Translations under genes and position numbers: made by a program
Origin: Pseudomonas fluorescens
GTDB taxonomy: Bacteria; Pseudomonadota; Gammaproteobacteria; Pseudomonadales; Pseudomonadaceae
Assembly: GCF_005938625.1 (NCBI RefSeq)
Contig: NZ_VCNJ01000010.1
Location: 1 to 64,000 of the forward strand
DNA: 64,000 nucleotides
Direction of reading: 5' to 3'
Part shown: piece by piece, positions 51,533-60,507 of the stretch
Numbering within the stretch: position 1 is the first letter of the stretch
Layout of the letters: each line of letters starts with the position of its first letter
The notes under the pieces: model-generated
Database searches by the model: none
The model's input: the letters and a program-made list of their open reading frames with translations, nothing else
Told to the model about the DNA's origin: nothing

Positions 51533-52558
51533 TCAATTGGCGCTGACCTCAATGCGCAATCGATCAGCGCCCTCCTCCCGACAATCGATGCGAACCGGCA
51601 AAAACAACTCGATCACCGCGATATTGCTGTGCAGATGCTCGGTCATGCGCGGCGTAGTGAAGGAGCCGCCACCGGCAAGCGCCATTGGCAACAGCAACTG
51701 ATCGGCAAGGTGCTCGGCCACCGCAGCACCACTGCGCAACCAGTCGGCGGCCTGATTGATCGCGGCGTCGGCGACCTTTTCAGCCCGCAGCGAAACTTGG
51801 CCAAACGCACTGAACACCTCGGTGACGTGCTCGAATGCATACTCCAGCAACAACACGTTGCCCGGCCCCCGCGCCGGATCGAGCGTGACATGTTGCAGCG
51901 CCGCAGGCGGCAGACTCAAGCGCTTGGCAACCTGGCTCAGCTCTCGCTCGGCCACCGTCGGCGCCAGCCCGGCGGTGAGCGCCGATGCCTGTTGCGAGAT
52001 GGCCTCGCCGCGTTCACACAGATCCAGCCGAGTCAGGTTCGACGGCTGCACGTTCACTTCGATCTCGCCACCGCCTGCCGGGACAAATCCATGTCGCAAC
52101 AAGTCCAGCTCGACGTTGGCGCCCATACGCCGGAGCAACGGCAGCCAACTGCGCGTGAGGAAATCGGTCGGCGGCGCCAGCGGATTATGCGTGCCACCGG
52201 AAATGCGCACCCGACTCGCCTCTGGTGCCCGCAACAGCGCTGGCAACAAGGTCTGCAACACCAGCGTGCAACTGCCGGCCGTGCCGATGGCGAACTGGTA
52301 ATCGCCAGCGCGAATCGCGCCGGGTTCAAAACTCAACGCTTGCGAGCCCAATTGCGCACCTGAAACTGTCGCGCCGCAGACCTCGGCCGCCGCCATGACG
52401 GCCGTCAAATGTTGCCTCAGCAGTCCCGGACGGCTGCGTTTGGCGCGGATCTGTTTAATGCGAAACGCCCGGCCTGTCACCATCGACAGGCTCAAGGCAC
52501 TGCGCAACACCTGGCCGCCACCGATGGCACCGTCCAGTTCTATCACTTCCTGTTTCAT
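51533..52558 (-). CDS. rtcA: RNA 3'-terminal phosphate cyclase RtcA
   Basis: A 341-residue RtcA (family about 340). Conserved blocks: IELDGAIGGGQVLRSALSLS at the start, AKRSRPGLLRQHLTAVMAAA, GTHNPLAPPTDFL and GGSFTTP, and near the C-terminus TEHLHSNIAVIELFLP, the segment that in the family holds the adenylated His. It turns RNA 3'-phosphate into 2',3'-cyclic phosphate using ATP, making ends for RtcB. It ends an operon with a nucleotidyltransferase and rtcB, under RtcR/sigma54 control. Confidence 0.95.
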   Translation of the reverse strand: MKQEVIELDGAIGGGQVLRSALSLSMVTGRAFRIKQIRAKRSRPGLLRQHLTAVMAAAEVCGATVSGAQLGSQALSFEPGAIRAGDYQFAIGTAGSCTLVLQTLLPALLRAPEASRVRISGGTHNPLAPPTDFLTRSWLPLLRRMGANVELDLLRHGFVPAGGGEIEVNVQPSNLTRLDLCERGEAISQQASALTAGLAPTVAERELSQVAKRLSLPPAALQHVTLDPARGPGNVLLLEYAFEHVTEVFSAFGQVSLRAEKVADAAINQAADWLRSGAAVAEHLADQLLLPMALAGGGSFTTPRMTEHLHSNIAVIELFLPVRIDCREEGADRLRIEVSAN

Positions 52559-52566
52559 TGCATTCC

Positions 52567-53355
52567 TTACGCGTATCGCCCGACGGTATCCCTGAGGTAC
52601 CGATCCAGGCGTCGCGAGTCTTCCTGAGTTCTGAGTAATGTGGGCACTTCGCGCTCAAGCTCGGCGGCGATGAACCCGTGCAACGCCGGACGACGCGGCC
52701 CGTAGGCGCTCTCGTCGGCATTGCGTTTAAGGGCCAGCAATTCGTCGACTTCCGCGAGCAGCGCGCGATCGTCGACCGTGGTCAGCAGATCGGCGAACGT
52801 CATCGGCGGTCGGCCTCGGCCCTGGTCGATCCAGCGCACCGCCAGCAGCGGCCGCAGCACGTAGAAGTACTTCTTGAAACGGACGGTTTCACCTTGCAGG
52901 TAACCGCGAAAGTTCTTCTTCGCCATCGACAGGTAGTGATTGCGCGCGGCGGGCGGGCTGTAGAACGCTTCGGCGAGTTCGCGCAGTTGTGCCACCTGCG
53001 CGGTTTCACTGCGATAAACCAGCGGCGAGTCTAGCCACTCGAGCAACGTCGGATTGGATTTGCGCAACAACCCGAGGGTCTTGCGCAGTTCCCAGCCACT
53101 GACGTCGAGCTCATCGTCCAGCGGACGTTCGATCACATCACGCGGCGCATCGACCTGGACGAACCAATCGGGCTTTTCCACATAGACAAACCGCACGTCG
53201 TAATCGCTGTCGGTCGAGGCAAAACCCCAGGCCCGGCTGCCGGACTCACAGGCATACAAAACGGTGACATTGCGTTCACGCTCCAGGCGCGCCAGCTCTT
53301 CCATTACCCGCGCACGCATCGTGTCGCACAGCGGATGACGCTCTTGCAGTTCCAT
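52567..53355 (-). CDS. nucleotidyltransferase (COG3541-type) in the rtc operon
   Basis: A 262-residue protein of the polymerase-beta-like superfamily. The catalytic motif is GSRAWGFASTDSDYDVRFVY (GSxxxG followed by DSDYD). The C-terminal part is helical (YLSMAKKNFRGYLQGETVRF, KKYFYVLRPLLAVRWID). It resembles E. coli YcgL-type/COG3541 predicted nucleotidyltransferases. Placed eight bases from rtcA and 15 from rtcB, it probably acts on RNA ends or tRNA in the same repair response; the activity is not established. Confidence 0.85.
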   Translation of the reverse strand: MELQERHPLCDTMRARVMEELARLERERNVTVLYACESGSRAWGFASTDSDYDVRFVYVEKPDWFVQVDAPRDVIERPLDDELDVSGWELRKTLGLLRKSNPTLLEWLDSPLVYRSETAQVAQLRELAEAFYSPPAARNHYLSMAKKNFRGYLQGETVRFKKYFYVLRPLLAVRWIDQGRGRPPMTFADLLTTVDDRALLAEVDELLALKRNADESAYGPRRPALHGFIAAELEREVPTLLRTQEDSRRLDRYLRDTVGRYA

Positions 53356-53370
53356 GACTTGCTTTTCCTT

Positions 53371-54597
53371 TTATCCTTTGACGCACACCACCTGACGCAA
53401 GGTGTGCAGCACTTCCACCAGCTCACGCTGGGCGTGCATGACTTTGTCGATGTCCTTGTAGGCCATCGGAATTTCGTCGATCACCGCTTCGTCCTTGCGG
53501 CACTCCACATGGGCAGTGGCGCGAATCTGATCTTCAACGGTGAAGGTGTTCTTGGCCTTGGTGCGGCTCATGGTGCGGCCGGCGCCGTGGCTGCAGGAGC
53601 TGAACGACTCTTCGTTGCCCAGACCGCGAACGATGAAACTCTTGGCGCCCATCGAGCCTGGAATAATCCCCAACTCGCCCTTCTTCGCCGACACCGCGCC
53701 TTTGCGGGTGACCAGCACCTCTTCACCAAAATGCCGCTCTTTCTGCACGTAGTTGTGGTGGCAGTTGACCGCTTCCAGCGCCACTTCAAACGGCTTGCGA
53801 ATAATCTGCCGTGTCGCCTGAATCACTGCGCGCATCATCAGCTCACGGTTTTGCCTGGCGAAGTCCTGCGCCCAACCCACCGCTTCCACATAATCATCAA
53901 AGTGCTGGCTGCCCTCTTCGAAGTAGGCCAGGTCACGGTCCGGCAAGTTGGCGATGTGCTGACGCATATCCGCCTGAGCCATCTGGATGAACAGGTTGCC
54001 GATGGCGTTGCCGACACCGCGCGAGCCACTGTGCAACATGAACCAGACCCGGTTGGCTTCATCCAGGCACACTTCGATGAAGTGGTTGCCGCTACCGAGC
54101 GTACCGAGGTGCCCACGGTTGTTGGTGTTGGCCAGTCTCGGGTACTTGTCGGTAATCAATTTGAACCGTGGTTGCAGTCCCGCCCAGGCCTGATCGGCTT
54201 GCTGCGGGATTTCATCCCAGGCGCCCTTGTCGCGTCGCGAGCGGTTTGAACTGCGGCCATGCGGCACGGCTTGCTCGATGGCGCTGCGCAGTCCGAGCAA
54301 GTTGTCCGGCAAATCAGCGGCGGTCAGCGACGTACGCGCGGCGATCATGCCGCAGCCGATGTCGACGCCGACCGCTGCCGGAATGATCGCGCCGACGGTC
54401 GGGATCACGCTGCCGATGGTCGAGCCCTTGCCCAGGTGTACGTCCGGCATGACCGCCAGATGTTTGAAGATGAACGGCATTTTCGCGGTGTTCATCAACT
54501 GCTCGCGGGCCTCGTTTTCCACCGGGACGCCTTCGGTCCAGAGTTTGATCGGTTTGCCGTTGGCGACTTCGAGCAGTTGGTAAGTGTGTTCTTTCAT
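53371..54597 (-). CDS. rtcB: RNA-splicing ligase RtcB
   Basis: A 408-residue RtcB (E. coli 408). Metal and catalytic residues are visible: AAVGVDIGCGM (Asp/Cys Mn ligands), GTLGSGNHFIEV, MLHSGSRGVGNAIG, NCHHNYVQKE and the guanylated-His motif SSCSHGAGRTMSR. It joins 2',3'-cyclic phosphate or 3'-phosphate ends to 5'-OH ends with GTP and Mn. The tRNA-like Y-RNA lies upstream between rsr and this gene. Confidence 0.97.
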   Translation of the reverse strand: MKEHTYQLLEVANGKPIKLWTEGVPVENEAREQLMNTAKMPFIFKHLAVMPDVHLGKGSTIGSVIPTVGAIIPAAVGVDIGCGMIAARTSLTAADLPDNLLGLRSAIEQAVPHGRSSNRSRRDKGAWDEIPQQADQAWAGLQPRFKLITDKYPRLANTNNRGHLGTLGSGNHFIEVCLDEANRVWFMLHSGSRGVGNAIGNLFIQMAQADMRQHIANLPDRDLAYFEEGSQHFDDYVEAVGWAQDFARQNRELMMRAVIQATRQIIRKPFEVALEAVNCHHNYVQKERHFGEEVLVTRKGAVSAKKGELGIIPGSMGAKSFIVRGLGNEESFSSCSHGAGRTMSRTKAKNTFTVEDQIRATAHVECRKDEAVIDEIPMAYKDIDKVMHAQRELVEVLHTLRQVVCVKG

Positions 54598-54639
54598 GTC
54601 TTCATTCTTTATTCATTGGCCGATGATTCGGCGTTGTTC

Positions 54640-54930
54640 TGTAAGTCGCAGCGACAAAAACACAGGCACTGTGGCTCTGCCAGTTGAGCCCCCGTTGCCG
54701 GGGCGGGAGTCGAACCCGCGTTCCGATGTAGTACCTGTCGCATTCGCTGCCAATAACTGCAAAAAAGGTGGCACGACAAAAGTTGATGACTGGTGCGCGT
54801 TGCCGCGCTCCGGACTTAACCGGCCTTGGATGTACAGCCATCAGGCATTCGTGCCGTCACTGGCGCTGACAAGGGCTTGATGAGACGTCTTGGATGTAGT
54901 CCCATCGGCATTCAGCGCCGGTGATCAATC
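54640..54930 (-). ncRNA. yrlA: Y-RNA-like RNA (YrlA type) with tRNA-like module
   Basis: The 336-base gap between rsr and rtcB contains no gene but a recognisable RNA. Read on the minus strand, a T-arm (GCGGG-TTCGACT-CCCGC; 54703-54719) is followed by a CCCG-GCAA-type-CGGG hairpin (54691-54702) and then a D-arm (GGCTCAACTGGCAGAGCC; 54673-54690). T-arm before D-arm is the circularly permuted tRNA-like module of bacterial YrlA RNAs, which bind Rsr. Upstream, GAATGCC-GATGG-CTACATCCAAG occurs twice (about 54888-54914 and 54823-54852), possibly Rsr-binding stems or a second, YrlB-like RNA. Exact ends are uncertain. Confidence 0.78.
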
Positions 54931-54933
54931 AAT

Positions 54934-56481
54934 TCATGACGCGCTTTCGATCGCCTCGACCCAGTGCTGCGCACTGTATTGGCCGCTGGTGAACTGCTCG
55001 ATCACATCGAACACCGCATCGCTGAAACCGCCGACATTCAAGATGTCATCACGATCCGCCGCCTGTGTTGCATGGCCTGGCTGGATGTCGATGCACACCA
55101 GCCGGGCCTGTGGGTTGAGCGTCTTGATCCGCTCCCATTGGCGCATCGTCTCGCTGGCGCCGCGACGCTGCGCATCGATCCACGATTCGTTGTCCGAGAC
55201 CATGATCAACGTATCGACCCTGGCCTTGCTGTCCGCCAACCTCTTCAGCGGTGCCGAGCAGTTGGTGCCGCCGCCAAAAATGCCGGCGAGCTTCTCGGCG
55301 TTGCTGATCACACTGTCACGCGGGTTGAGCTGGATATCCACCACGTTGATCTCGAACGGCATGACCCGGGCAGCCGGCTGTTTGCGCAAGACCGCTGCGG
55401 CGACCAGCGCCGCCACGTCGATGCAGCGCACCTGCGAGGTCGCACCAGGGCGATAACCAGTCACCGGGCTGCCCATCGAACCCGACACATCCGGGCAAAC
55501 CACCACCGCGCCCTCAAGCGTGGGCACGTTGACCAGCGACAACTCCAGCGCCTCCTGCAAGGCTTCGCGGATCACCGCCGGGGTGTTTTCGCCCATCATC
55601 CGATAAGCCGACAACAACTGGTACGGATACACCCGCGCCTTCGCCACTTCCTGTGGATCGGCCAACCGCGCCGCGACATAGTCGATGCAACCCGGCACTT
55701 CAAACGCGCCGTGCCGCGCCAGGGTGTTGAGGTTGATGCGCAGTCCCTGCCAGCCCATGTTGCGGGCTTGATTGGCCCATTGTTCCTTGCTCAATGTTTC
55801 GTTGCCGAGCAACTGAAACGGCACCGCCGGCACTTCATCACTCGCGCCGCTGCGAAACGCCAGCAAATCGCGAGTCAGCTCCGGCAAGGCCTTTGCCTCC
55901 ACCGGTTTACCGATCAACCAGGCGAAAAACGCTTCGCGCCACGCTTCGACAGGTTTGGGGTGAACCATCTTCACCACGTCCGCCAACGACGGTTGATTGC
56001 CGATCGACGCTTGCAGCAATTGCCGCTCGGTCGCGCTGTTCAGCCAGTTCTGCACCAGACGCTTGGGTTGCGAGCCAAGGGATTTACGCCCAGTGGCACC
56101 ACTACGGAGGATCTGTACAAAGTTGCGCAGCATCTTGCCGCTGTCGATGACTTGCTCGAAAAGCTCTGGCACCAGACTTGAACGCTGCGCGGTCAATGCC
56201 GCCAGCAACAATGCCGGCATGTCTTTCATGTGACCTTTCTTGCGAGCGTAGATCGCGGCTTTCGCCACGAAGCGACTGTCGAGTTCGGCTACCAGCTTCA
56301 GCACTTGATCCAGCTGACTTTCTGCGGAGGCGTAAAAGGTCTGATTCAGGCAACCGGTCACTGCCAGTTGCGCCAGTTGGTGCTTCGGGCTGTAGGCATA
56401 AGCGCTGGCACCGGAAGCATTCAAGGTGTCGCAGGCGGGCAAGTGATTCGATTGCGTGTTGAAGAGATTTGAGTTGGCCAT
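54934..56481 (-). CDS. rsr: TROVE-domain Ro60 orthologue Rsr
   Basis: A 515-residue Ro60-like protein: the HEAT-like TROVE ring covers residues 10-340 (YSPKHQLAQLAVTGCLNQTF, FVAKAAIYARKKGHMKDMPA), and a vWA domain follows with MIDAS motif VVCPDVSGSMGSPV. It binds Y-RNA-like RNA and, in Deinococcus, works with PNPase in RNA decay. The start is set at ATG 56481: an in-frame ATG at 56521-56523 lies upstream of the predicted sigma54 transcript start (about 56513). It heads the rsr-yrlA-rtcB-rtcA unit. Confidence 0.93.
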   Translation of the reverse strand: MANSNLFNTQSNHLPACDTLNASGASAYAYSPKHQLAQLAVTGCLNQTFYASAESQLDQVLKLVAELDSRFVAKAAIYARKKGHMKDMPALLLAALTAQRSSLVPELFEQVIDSGKMLRNFVQILRSGATGRKSLGSQPKRLVQNWLNSATERQLLQASIGNQPSLADVVKMVHPKPVEAWREAFFAWLIGKPVEAKALPELTRDLLAFRSGASDEVPAVPFQLLGNETLSKEQWANQARNMGWQGLRINLNTLARHGAFEVPGCIDYVAARLADPQEVAKARVYPYQLLSAYRMMGENTPAVIREALQEALELSLVNVPTLEGAVVVCPDVSGSMGSPVTGYRPGATSQVRCIDVAALVAAAVLRKQPAARVMPFEINVVDIQLNPRDSVISNAEKLAGIFGGGTNCSAPLKRLADSKARVDTLIMVSDNESWIDAQRRGASETMRQWERIKTLNPQARLVCIDIQPGHATQAADRDDILNVGGFSDAVFDVIEQFTSGQYSAQHWVEAIESAS

Positions 56482-56523
56482 CTCGGCGTCTCGCTGTGTT
56501 GTCCTGTTCGTTGCGATAGACAT

Positions 56524-56539
56524 TGCAGCGGCTGTGCCA
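56524..56539 (-). promoter_or_regulatory. sigma54 promoter of rsr-yrlA-rtcBA
   Basis: On the minus strand TGGCACAGCCGCTGCA matches TGGCACR-N4-TTGCW at all but one defined position. It is expected here because RtcR, encoded divergently, is a sigma54-dependent activator. The start is predicted near 56513. Confidence 0.88.
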
Positions 56540-56685
56540 GCTTTTAATTTCCAACGAAAAATATTTTTATCTTATTGATTTACAACGTTTTTATTTTTTA
56601 TGTTGTGTTTCATCGAATGAACTGACGACAAACCCATCGCCGAATATTTATCATTGGATATCGTTTTTTATCTTTTGAGATAAAC
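56540..56685. promoter_or_regulatory. AT-rich rsr/rtcR divergent control region
   Basis: An unusually AT-rich 146-base stretch in a GC-rich genome. It has T/A runs near 56567-56600, TATCATTGGATATC and a perfect inverted repeat TTTATC-TTTTGA-GATAAA at 56667-56684, immediately before the rtcR ATG. Upstream activating sites for RtcR and autoregulation of rtcR are likely placed here. Confidence 0.55.
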
Positions 56686-58290
56686 ATGCCAAACAAGCAA
56701 ACCGTCGCCATCGGTTTTATCGGCGCCACCCTCGATCGCGTCGGCAAAGGCGCCAATCGCTGGAGCCATTGGCGCCCCAGTGTTGGCCTTTGCCAACAGC
56801 AGGACGTGCTGATCAACCGGCTCGAGCTGATTCACGGTATCGACGCCCGCGACGTCAGCCTCGCAGAGCGGGTGCGCGTCGACATCCAGCAGGTTTCGCC
56901 AGAGACCGAAGTGCGCCTGCACCCGATGTCATTGCGCAACCCATGGGATTTCGAAGAGGTCTACGGCGCACTGCACGACTTCACCACCGCCTACGATTTC
57001 GACACCGAGCGCGAGGATTACCTCGTCCACATCACCACCGGCACCCACGTCGCGCAGATTTGCTGGTTCCTGCTGACCGAGGCGCGCTACTTGCCCGCGC
57101 GGCTGATCCAGACCTCCCCGGCCAAGCGCAACAGCGAAAGCGATCACGCCATCGGCACGCATGCCCTGATCGATCTCGACCTGTCGCGCTACGATCGCAT
57201 CGCTTCGCGCTTCGCCAACAAACGCCTCGAAGGTCTGGAGTTCTTGAAGTCCGGCATCGCTACTCGCAACGCCGCCTTCAACCGCTCAATCGAACAGATC
57301 GAGCGCGTCGCCGTGCGCTCGAAGGCGCCGATGTTGCTGATCGGCCCGACCGGCGCCGGCAAATCGTTCCTCGCCCGACGCATCTACGAACTCAAACGCA
57401 GTCGCCATCAGATGCAGGGGCGTTTTGTCGAAGTGAACTGCGCAACCCTGCGTGGCGATGGCGCGATGTCGGCGTTGTTCGGCCATGTCAAAGGCGCCTT
57501 CACCGGCGCACAGAATGCTCGCGACGGCCTGTTGCGCGCTGCCGATGGCGGCATGCTGTTTCTCGATGAGATCGGCGAGCTGGGCGCAGACGAACAGGCG
57601 ATGCTGCTCAAGGCGATTGAAGAAAAACGCTTCTTTCCGCTGGGCTCGGACAAGGAGGTCGAAAGCGATTTCCTGATCATCGCCGGCACCCACCGCGACC
57701 TGCGCAGCCGAGTCGCTGATGGTTTGTTTCGCGAAGATTTGTACGCGCGCATCAACCTGTGGACGTTCGACCTGCCCGGCCTCGCCGGCCGCCGCGAGGA
57801 CATCGAACCGAACATTGATTTCGAGCTGGAACGCCATGCCCGCGAACACGGGCAACTGGTGCGCTTCAACCTCGAAGCCCGGCGCAGTTATCTGGCGTTT
57901 GCCAGCTCTCGCGAGGCGGCGTGGCTGGGCAACTTCCGTGAACTGTCCGCCTCGATCACGCGCATGGCGACCCTGGCCGACAGCGGACGTATCGACGAGG
58001 CACAGGTGCAGGAGGAAGTTGATCGGCTGCGCTACGCGTGGGGCTTTGCGCAACCGCAGGCGATTTCAGGAGAGTTGCCGGGAGACGCCGAAACCATGGA
58101 TCTGTTTGACCGCTTGCAATTGAAGGCAGTGATCGAGGTGTGCCGGCAGGCGGACAGCCTGTCCGATGCCGGCCGCCGACTGTTCGGAATTTCGCGCCAG
58201 GCCAAGGCTCAACCCAACGACGCCGATCGACTGAGGAAATACCTCGGCCGGTTCGGGCTTGAGTGGAGCCAGATCGTCGACCTCACGTGA
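56686..58290 (+). CDS. rtcR: sigma54-dependent activator RtcR
   Basis: A 534-residue activator (E. coli 532). Residues 1-180 are the RtcR-type CARF-like regulatory domain (TVAIGFIGATLDRVGKGANR, HITTGTHVAQICWFLLTEAR). The AAA+ domain has Walker A IGPTGAGKSFLARR near 221, the sigma54-contact loop GAFTGA, and Walker B LFLDEIGELG. The C-terminal HTH is FDRLQLKAVIEVCRQADSLS onward. The CARF-like domain is thought to sense RNA with cyclic-phosphate ends. Divergent from rsr. Confidence 0.95.
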   Translation: MPNKQTVAIGFIGATLDRVGKGANRWSHWRPSVGLCQQQDVLINRLELIHGIDARDVSLAERVRVDIQQVSPETEVRLHPMSLRNPWDFEEVYGALHDFTTAYDFDTEREDYLVHITTGTHVAQICWFLLTEARYLPARLIQTSPAKRNSESDHAIGTHALIDLDLSRYDRIASRFANKRLEGLEFLKSGIATRNAAFNRSIEQIERVAVRSKAPMLLIGPTGAGKSFLARRIYELKRSRHQMQGRFVEVNCATLRGDGAMSALFGHVKGAFTGAQNARDGLLRAADGGMLFLDEIGELGADEQAMLLKAIEEKRFFPLGSDKEVESDFLIIAGTHRDLRSRVADGLFREDLYARINLWTFDLPGLAGRREDIEPNIDFELERHAREHGQLVRFNLEARRSYLAFASSREAAWLGNFRELSASITRMATLADSGRIDEAQVQEEVDRLRYAWGFAQPQAISGELPGDAETMDLFDRLQLKAVIEVCRQADSLSDAGRRLFGISRQAKAQPNDADRLRKYLGRFGLEWSQIVDLT

Positions 58291-58390
58291 TGCGGACGGC
58301 GGGCGACTAACCGCTCGTCCAGCAGCGGGCACCTTCGCCTGCCGGGCGCTTCCAATGATCACCATCCGCTTCGACCGGAAGACGATCATC

Positions 58391-58669
58391 ATGAACAGCA
58401 GAATTGCAGCGATCACCCTGGCTGGCCTGCTCGCGGCCTGCCCGCTTTTCGCCTCGGCAGCCACGAAGGCAGCTGACGAGTCTGCCGCGCCACCGACCGC
58501 GCTTCCCGGCGTGAATCAGGCCGGTAAAGCTCAATCCAACGCAGACAAGGCCGACAAGAAAGGTGAAGAGGCTTCGGGTTCAAACTCCGGCGCCGAGTCG
58601 CATGAAACGGCAAAAGATGCAGCCACTTCAAGCGACTCGGAAGACCTCGGTAAATCGCCGAAACCTTGA
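58391..58669 (+). CDS. small exported Ala/Ser/Lys-rich protein
   Basis: A 92-residue protein with a signal peptide (LLAACPLFASAATKA; LAAC could be a lipobox). The mature part is hydrophilic, disordered and rich in Ala, Ser, Lys, Glu and Asp. No family recognised. GGAAGA precedes the ATG. It ends seven bases before the convergent GH28 gene stop. Confidence 0.65.
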   Translation: MNSRIAAITLAGLLAACPLFASAATKAADESAAPPTALPGVNQAGKAQSNADKADKKGEEASGSNSGAESHETAKDAATSSDSEDLGKSPKP

Positions 58670-58676
58670 TCAGGCT

Positions 58677-60494
58677 CTACAAAGGTGGCGGCTGCACATC
58701 CTTGAACGTCAGCCCGACACTCCCGGTGATTTGCCACGGGTTGGCAGCGCCGTGCCCGCTGAACGACACATGGTCGAACAGCGAATCCTTCAACCCGTCG
58801 ATCTGCGCTTTGGCCGGGCCACTGAAGCGCACGCGCTCGAACACCAACCCCTGATGCCAGGCATTATGCTGGCTATCGCCCTTGACCTCGATTGCCTTGC
58901 CTTGAGCATTTTCGACGCTCACGTCGGCGACGCGGATATCGCGAAATTGCCCGGGAATGGTTGAGCGCTGGTAATCCAGCTTGGCGTTCGGATCGTTGTA
59001 GTCGAGGGTAAAAATGAACGCCTGCTTGAGCGTATTGCGGATCGCCGAGTCGCGGAAGATCACGTTACGCGCGCCGCCGCCCATGAAGTTGGTGCTCTTC
59101 ATGCGCAGGCCGGCATCGGTACCATCGGAAACGTTGTCTTCGGCGAGGATGTTTTGAATCCACGCGCCGGTATGGCTGCCGGCAACCACCATGCCGTGAC
59201 CCTTGCGGAAGTAGTTATTGAAGATCCAGGCATCTTCCTGCGGCTTTTGCTGCACGGCATCCGCCCCGGTGCCCGCTGCAAAGTTGACGCAGTCATCGCC
59301 AGTATCAAAGAAGTTGTTGAAGACCATCGCGCCCTTGCTGTTGGCGAATTCGATGCCGTCGCCGTTATTGGCGTCGTAGGTTTTATGCGTGGTATTGGCC
59401 AGCACCACGTTTTCGGTTTCCAGGTTCATGATCCCGTGGAAGGCCGGGTTCACCACGGTGAAACCGCCGTAGAACACGTTTTTCACGTTGCGCAGGGTGA
59501 TCAGCGACGAGCGCATCTGCCCGTAGGCGTCCTTGACGTTCATGCCGCGTGCGACCGCTTGCTCGACTTGCGCCTTGGCCAGAATGCCGTCCTGCTGGTA
59601 GCGGGTGTTGTCACTGGGCAGGTAGAACGGCAATGGCTGACCGCGTTCGTCGACGACGTCGGCACGGCGCTTCCAGCCGTTGCCGTCAATCGTGCCTTTG
59701 CCGACGATGCGGATGTTTTCGAACGACTGGTGCTGCCGCGGATCGCGCGGCAAGGCATTGATCAGCGACGCCGGGCGCACGGTGCTCGAATACGGATACT
59801 GGATGTAGCCGGCCAGCGGATAGTCTTCGGCACGCTCGGAACCCAACAGCGTTGCACCCTCGGCGATTTCCACGGTGATGTTGCTCTTCAGGTAAAGCGC
59901 CCCGCTTTTGTAAGTGCCCTTGGGCAACCATACTTTGCAGCCTGGGGTGCAGGCGTCGATGGCGTTCTGGATCGCCAAAGTATCAAGGCTTTTGCCGTCA
60001 CCCTTGGCGCCATATTTCCTCACATCGAAGACGGCCGCGACCTTGCTCGTCCGTTGCACAACGGGCGGGCTGTCGGCCGACTCTGTGCCATCGGTGCCCA
60101 CCGAACGCACGGTGAACCGATAGGCCGTATCCGGTTTCAAGCCTTGCGCGGTGTAACTGTGAATGCCGATGCGATGATGAAAACCGGCAACATCCTGTTC
60201 GTAGAAGCGGTCGATGTAAGGTTTGGCCGGCGAGACGCGGTCATTGTTGGCGTTGCTGCCGCCCAGCAACACACCGTTGGCGTAGACCCGGTAGTCGCTG
60301 ATATCGGCGTGATCGGCGGGCTTTTCCCAGACCAGGATGATCTGCTGATCATCGTAGGCCAGGGTCGGCACCTGCAGTTTTACCGGCGCCTCCAGCGCCC
60401 ACGACGACACACTGCAAACCAGCGTCAACGCGGCCGCCAGTGACAAGGCCAAAGGCTGTTTGCGCCGCGTCGGAACAACATTTCGATAAGGCAT
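58677..60494 (-). CDS. secreted GH28 polygalacturonase-type enzyme with N-terminal FN3 domain
   Basis: A 605-residue exported enzyme. Signal peptide ends near SSWALEAP. A fibronectin type III domain follows (about 45-150; LAYDDQQIILVWEKPADHAD, YRFTVRSVGTDGTESAD), then a right-handed beta-helix opening with VFDVRKYGAKGDGKSLDTLA. GH28 residues: NGDGIEFANS, DTGDDCVNF, GHGMVVAGSHTG and LRMKS (the R-x-K site). This layout fits an exo-polygalacturonase acting on pectin fragments. ATG 60494 has AAGGAG five bases upstream; a longer frame lacks a signal peptide. It is last of a unit with a tautomerase and peptide-type ABC genes. Confidence 0.88.
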   Translation of the reverse strand: MPYRNVVPTRRKQPLALSLAAALTLVCSVSSWALEAPVKLQVPTLAYDDQQIILVWEKPADHADISDYRVYANGVLLGGSNANNDRVSPAKPYIDRFYEQDVAGFHHRIGIHSYTAQGLKPDTAYRFTVRSVGTDGTESADSPPVVQRTSKVAAVFDVRKYGAKGDGKSLDTLAIQNAIDACTPGCKVWLPKGTYKSGALYLKSNITVEIAEGATLLGSERAEDYPLAGYIQYPYSSTVRPASLINALPRDPRQHQSFENIRIVGKGTIDGNGWKRRADVVDERGQPLPFYLPSDNTRYQQDGILAKAQVEQAVARGMNVKDAYGQMRSSLITLRNVKNVFYGGFTVVNPAFHGIMNLETENVVLANTTHKTYDANNGDGIEFANSKGAMVFNNFFDTGDDCVNFAAGTGADAVQQKPQEDAWIFNNYFRKGHGMVVAGSHTGAWIQNILAEDNVSDGTDAGLRMKSTNFMGGGARNVIFRDSAIRNTLKQAFIFTLDYNDPNAKLDYQRSTIPGQFRDIRVADVSVENAQGKAIEVKGDSQHNAWHQGLVFERVRFSGPAKAQIDGLKDSLFDHVSFSGHGAANPWQITGSVGLTFKDVQPPPL

Positions 60495-60507
60495 GAGCAC
60501 TCCTTGT

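Noticed and set aside
54673..54719. Ordinary tRNA gene
   Set aside because: T-arm precedes D-arm and there is no anticodon arm between them; the permuted order fits a YrlA-type RNA.
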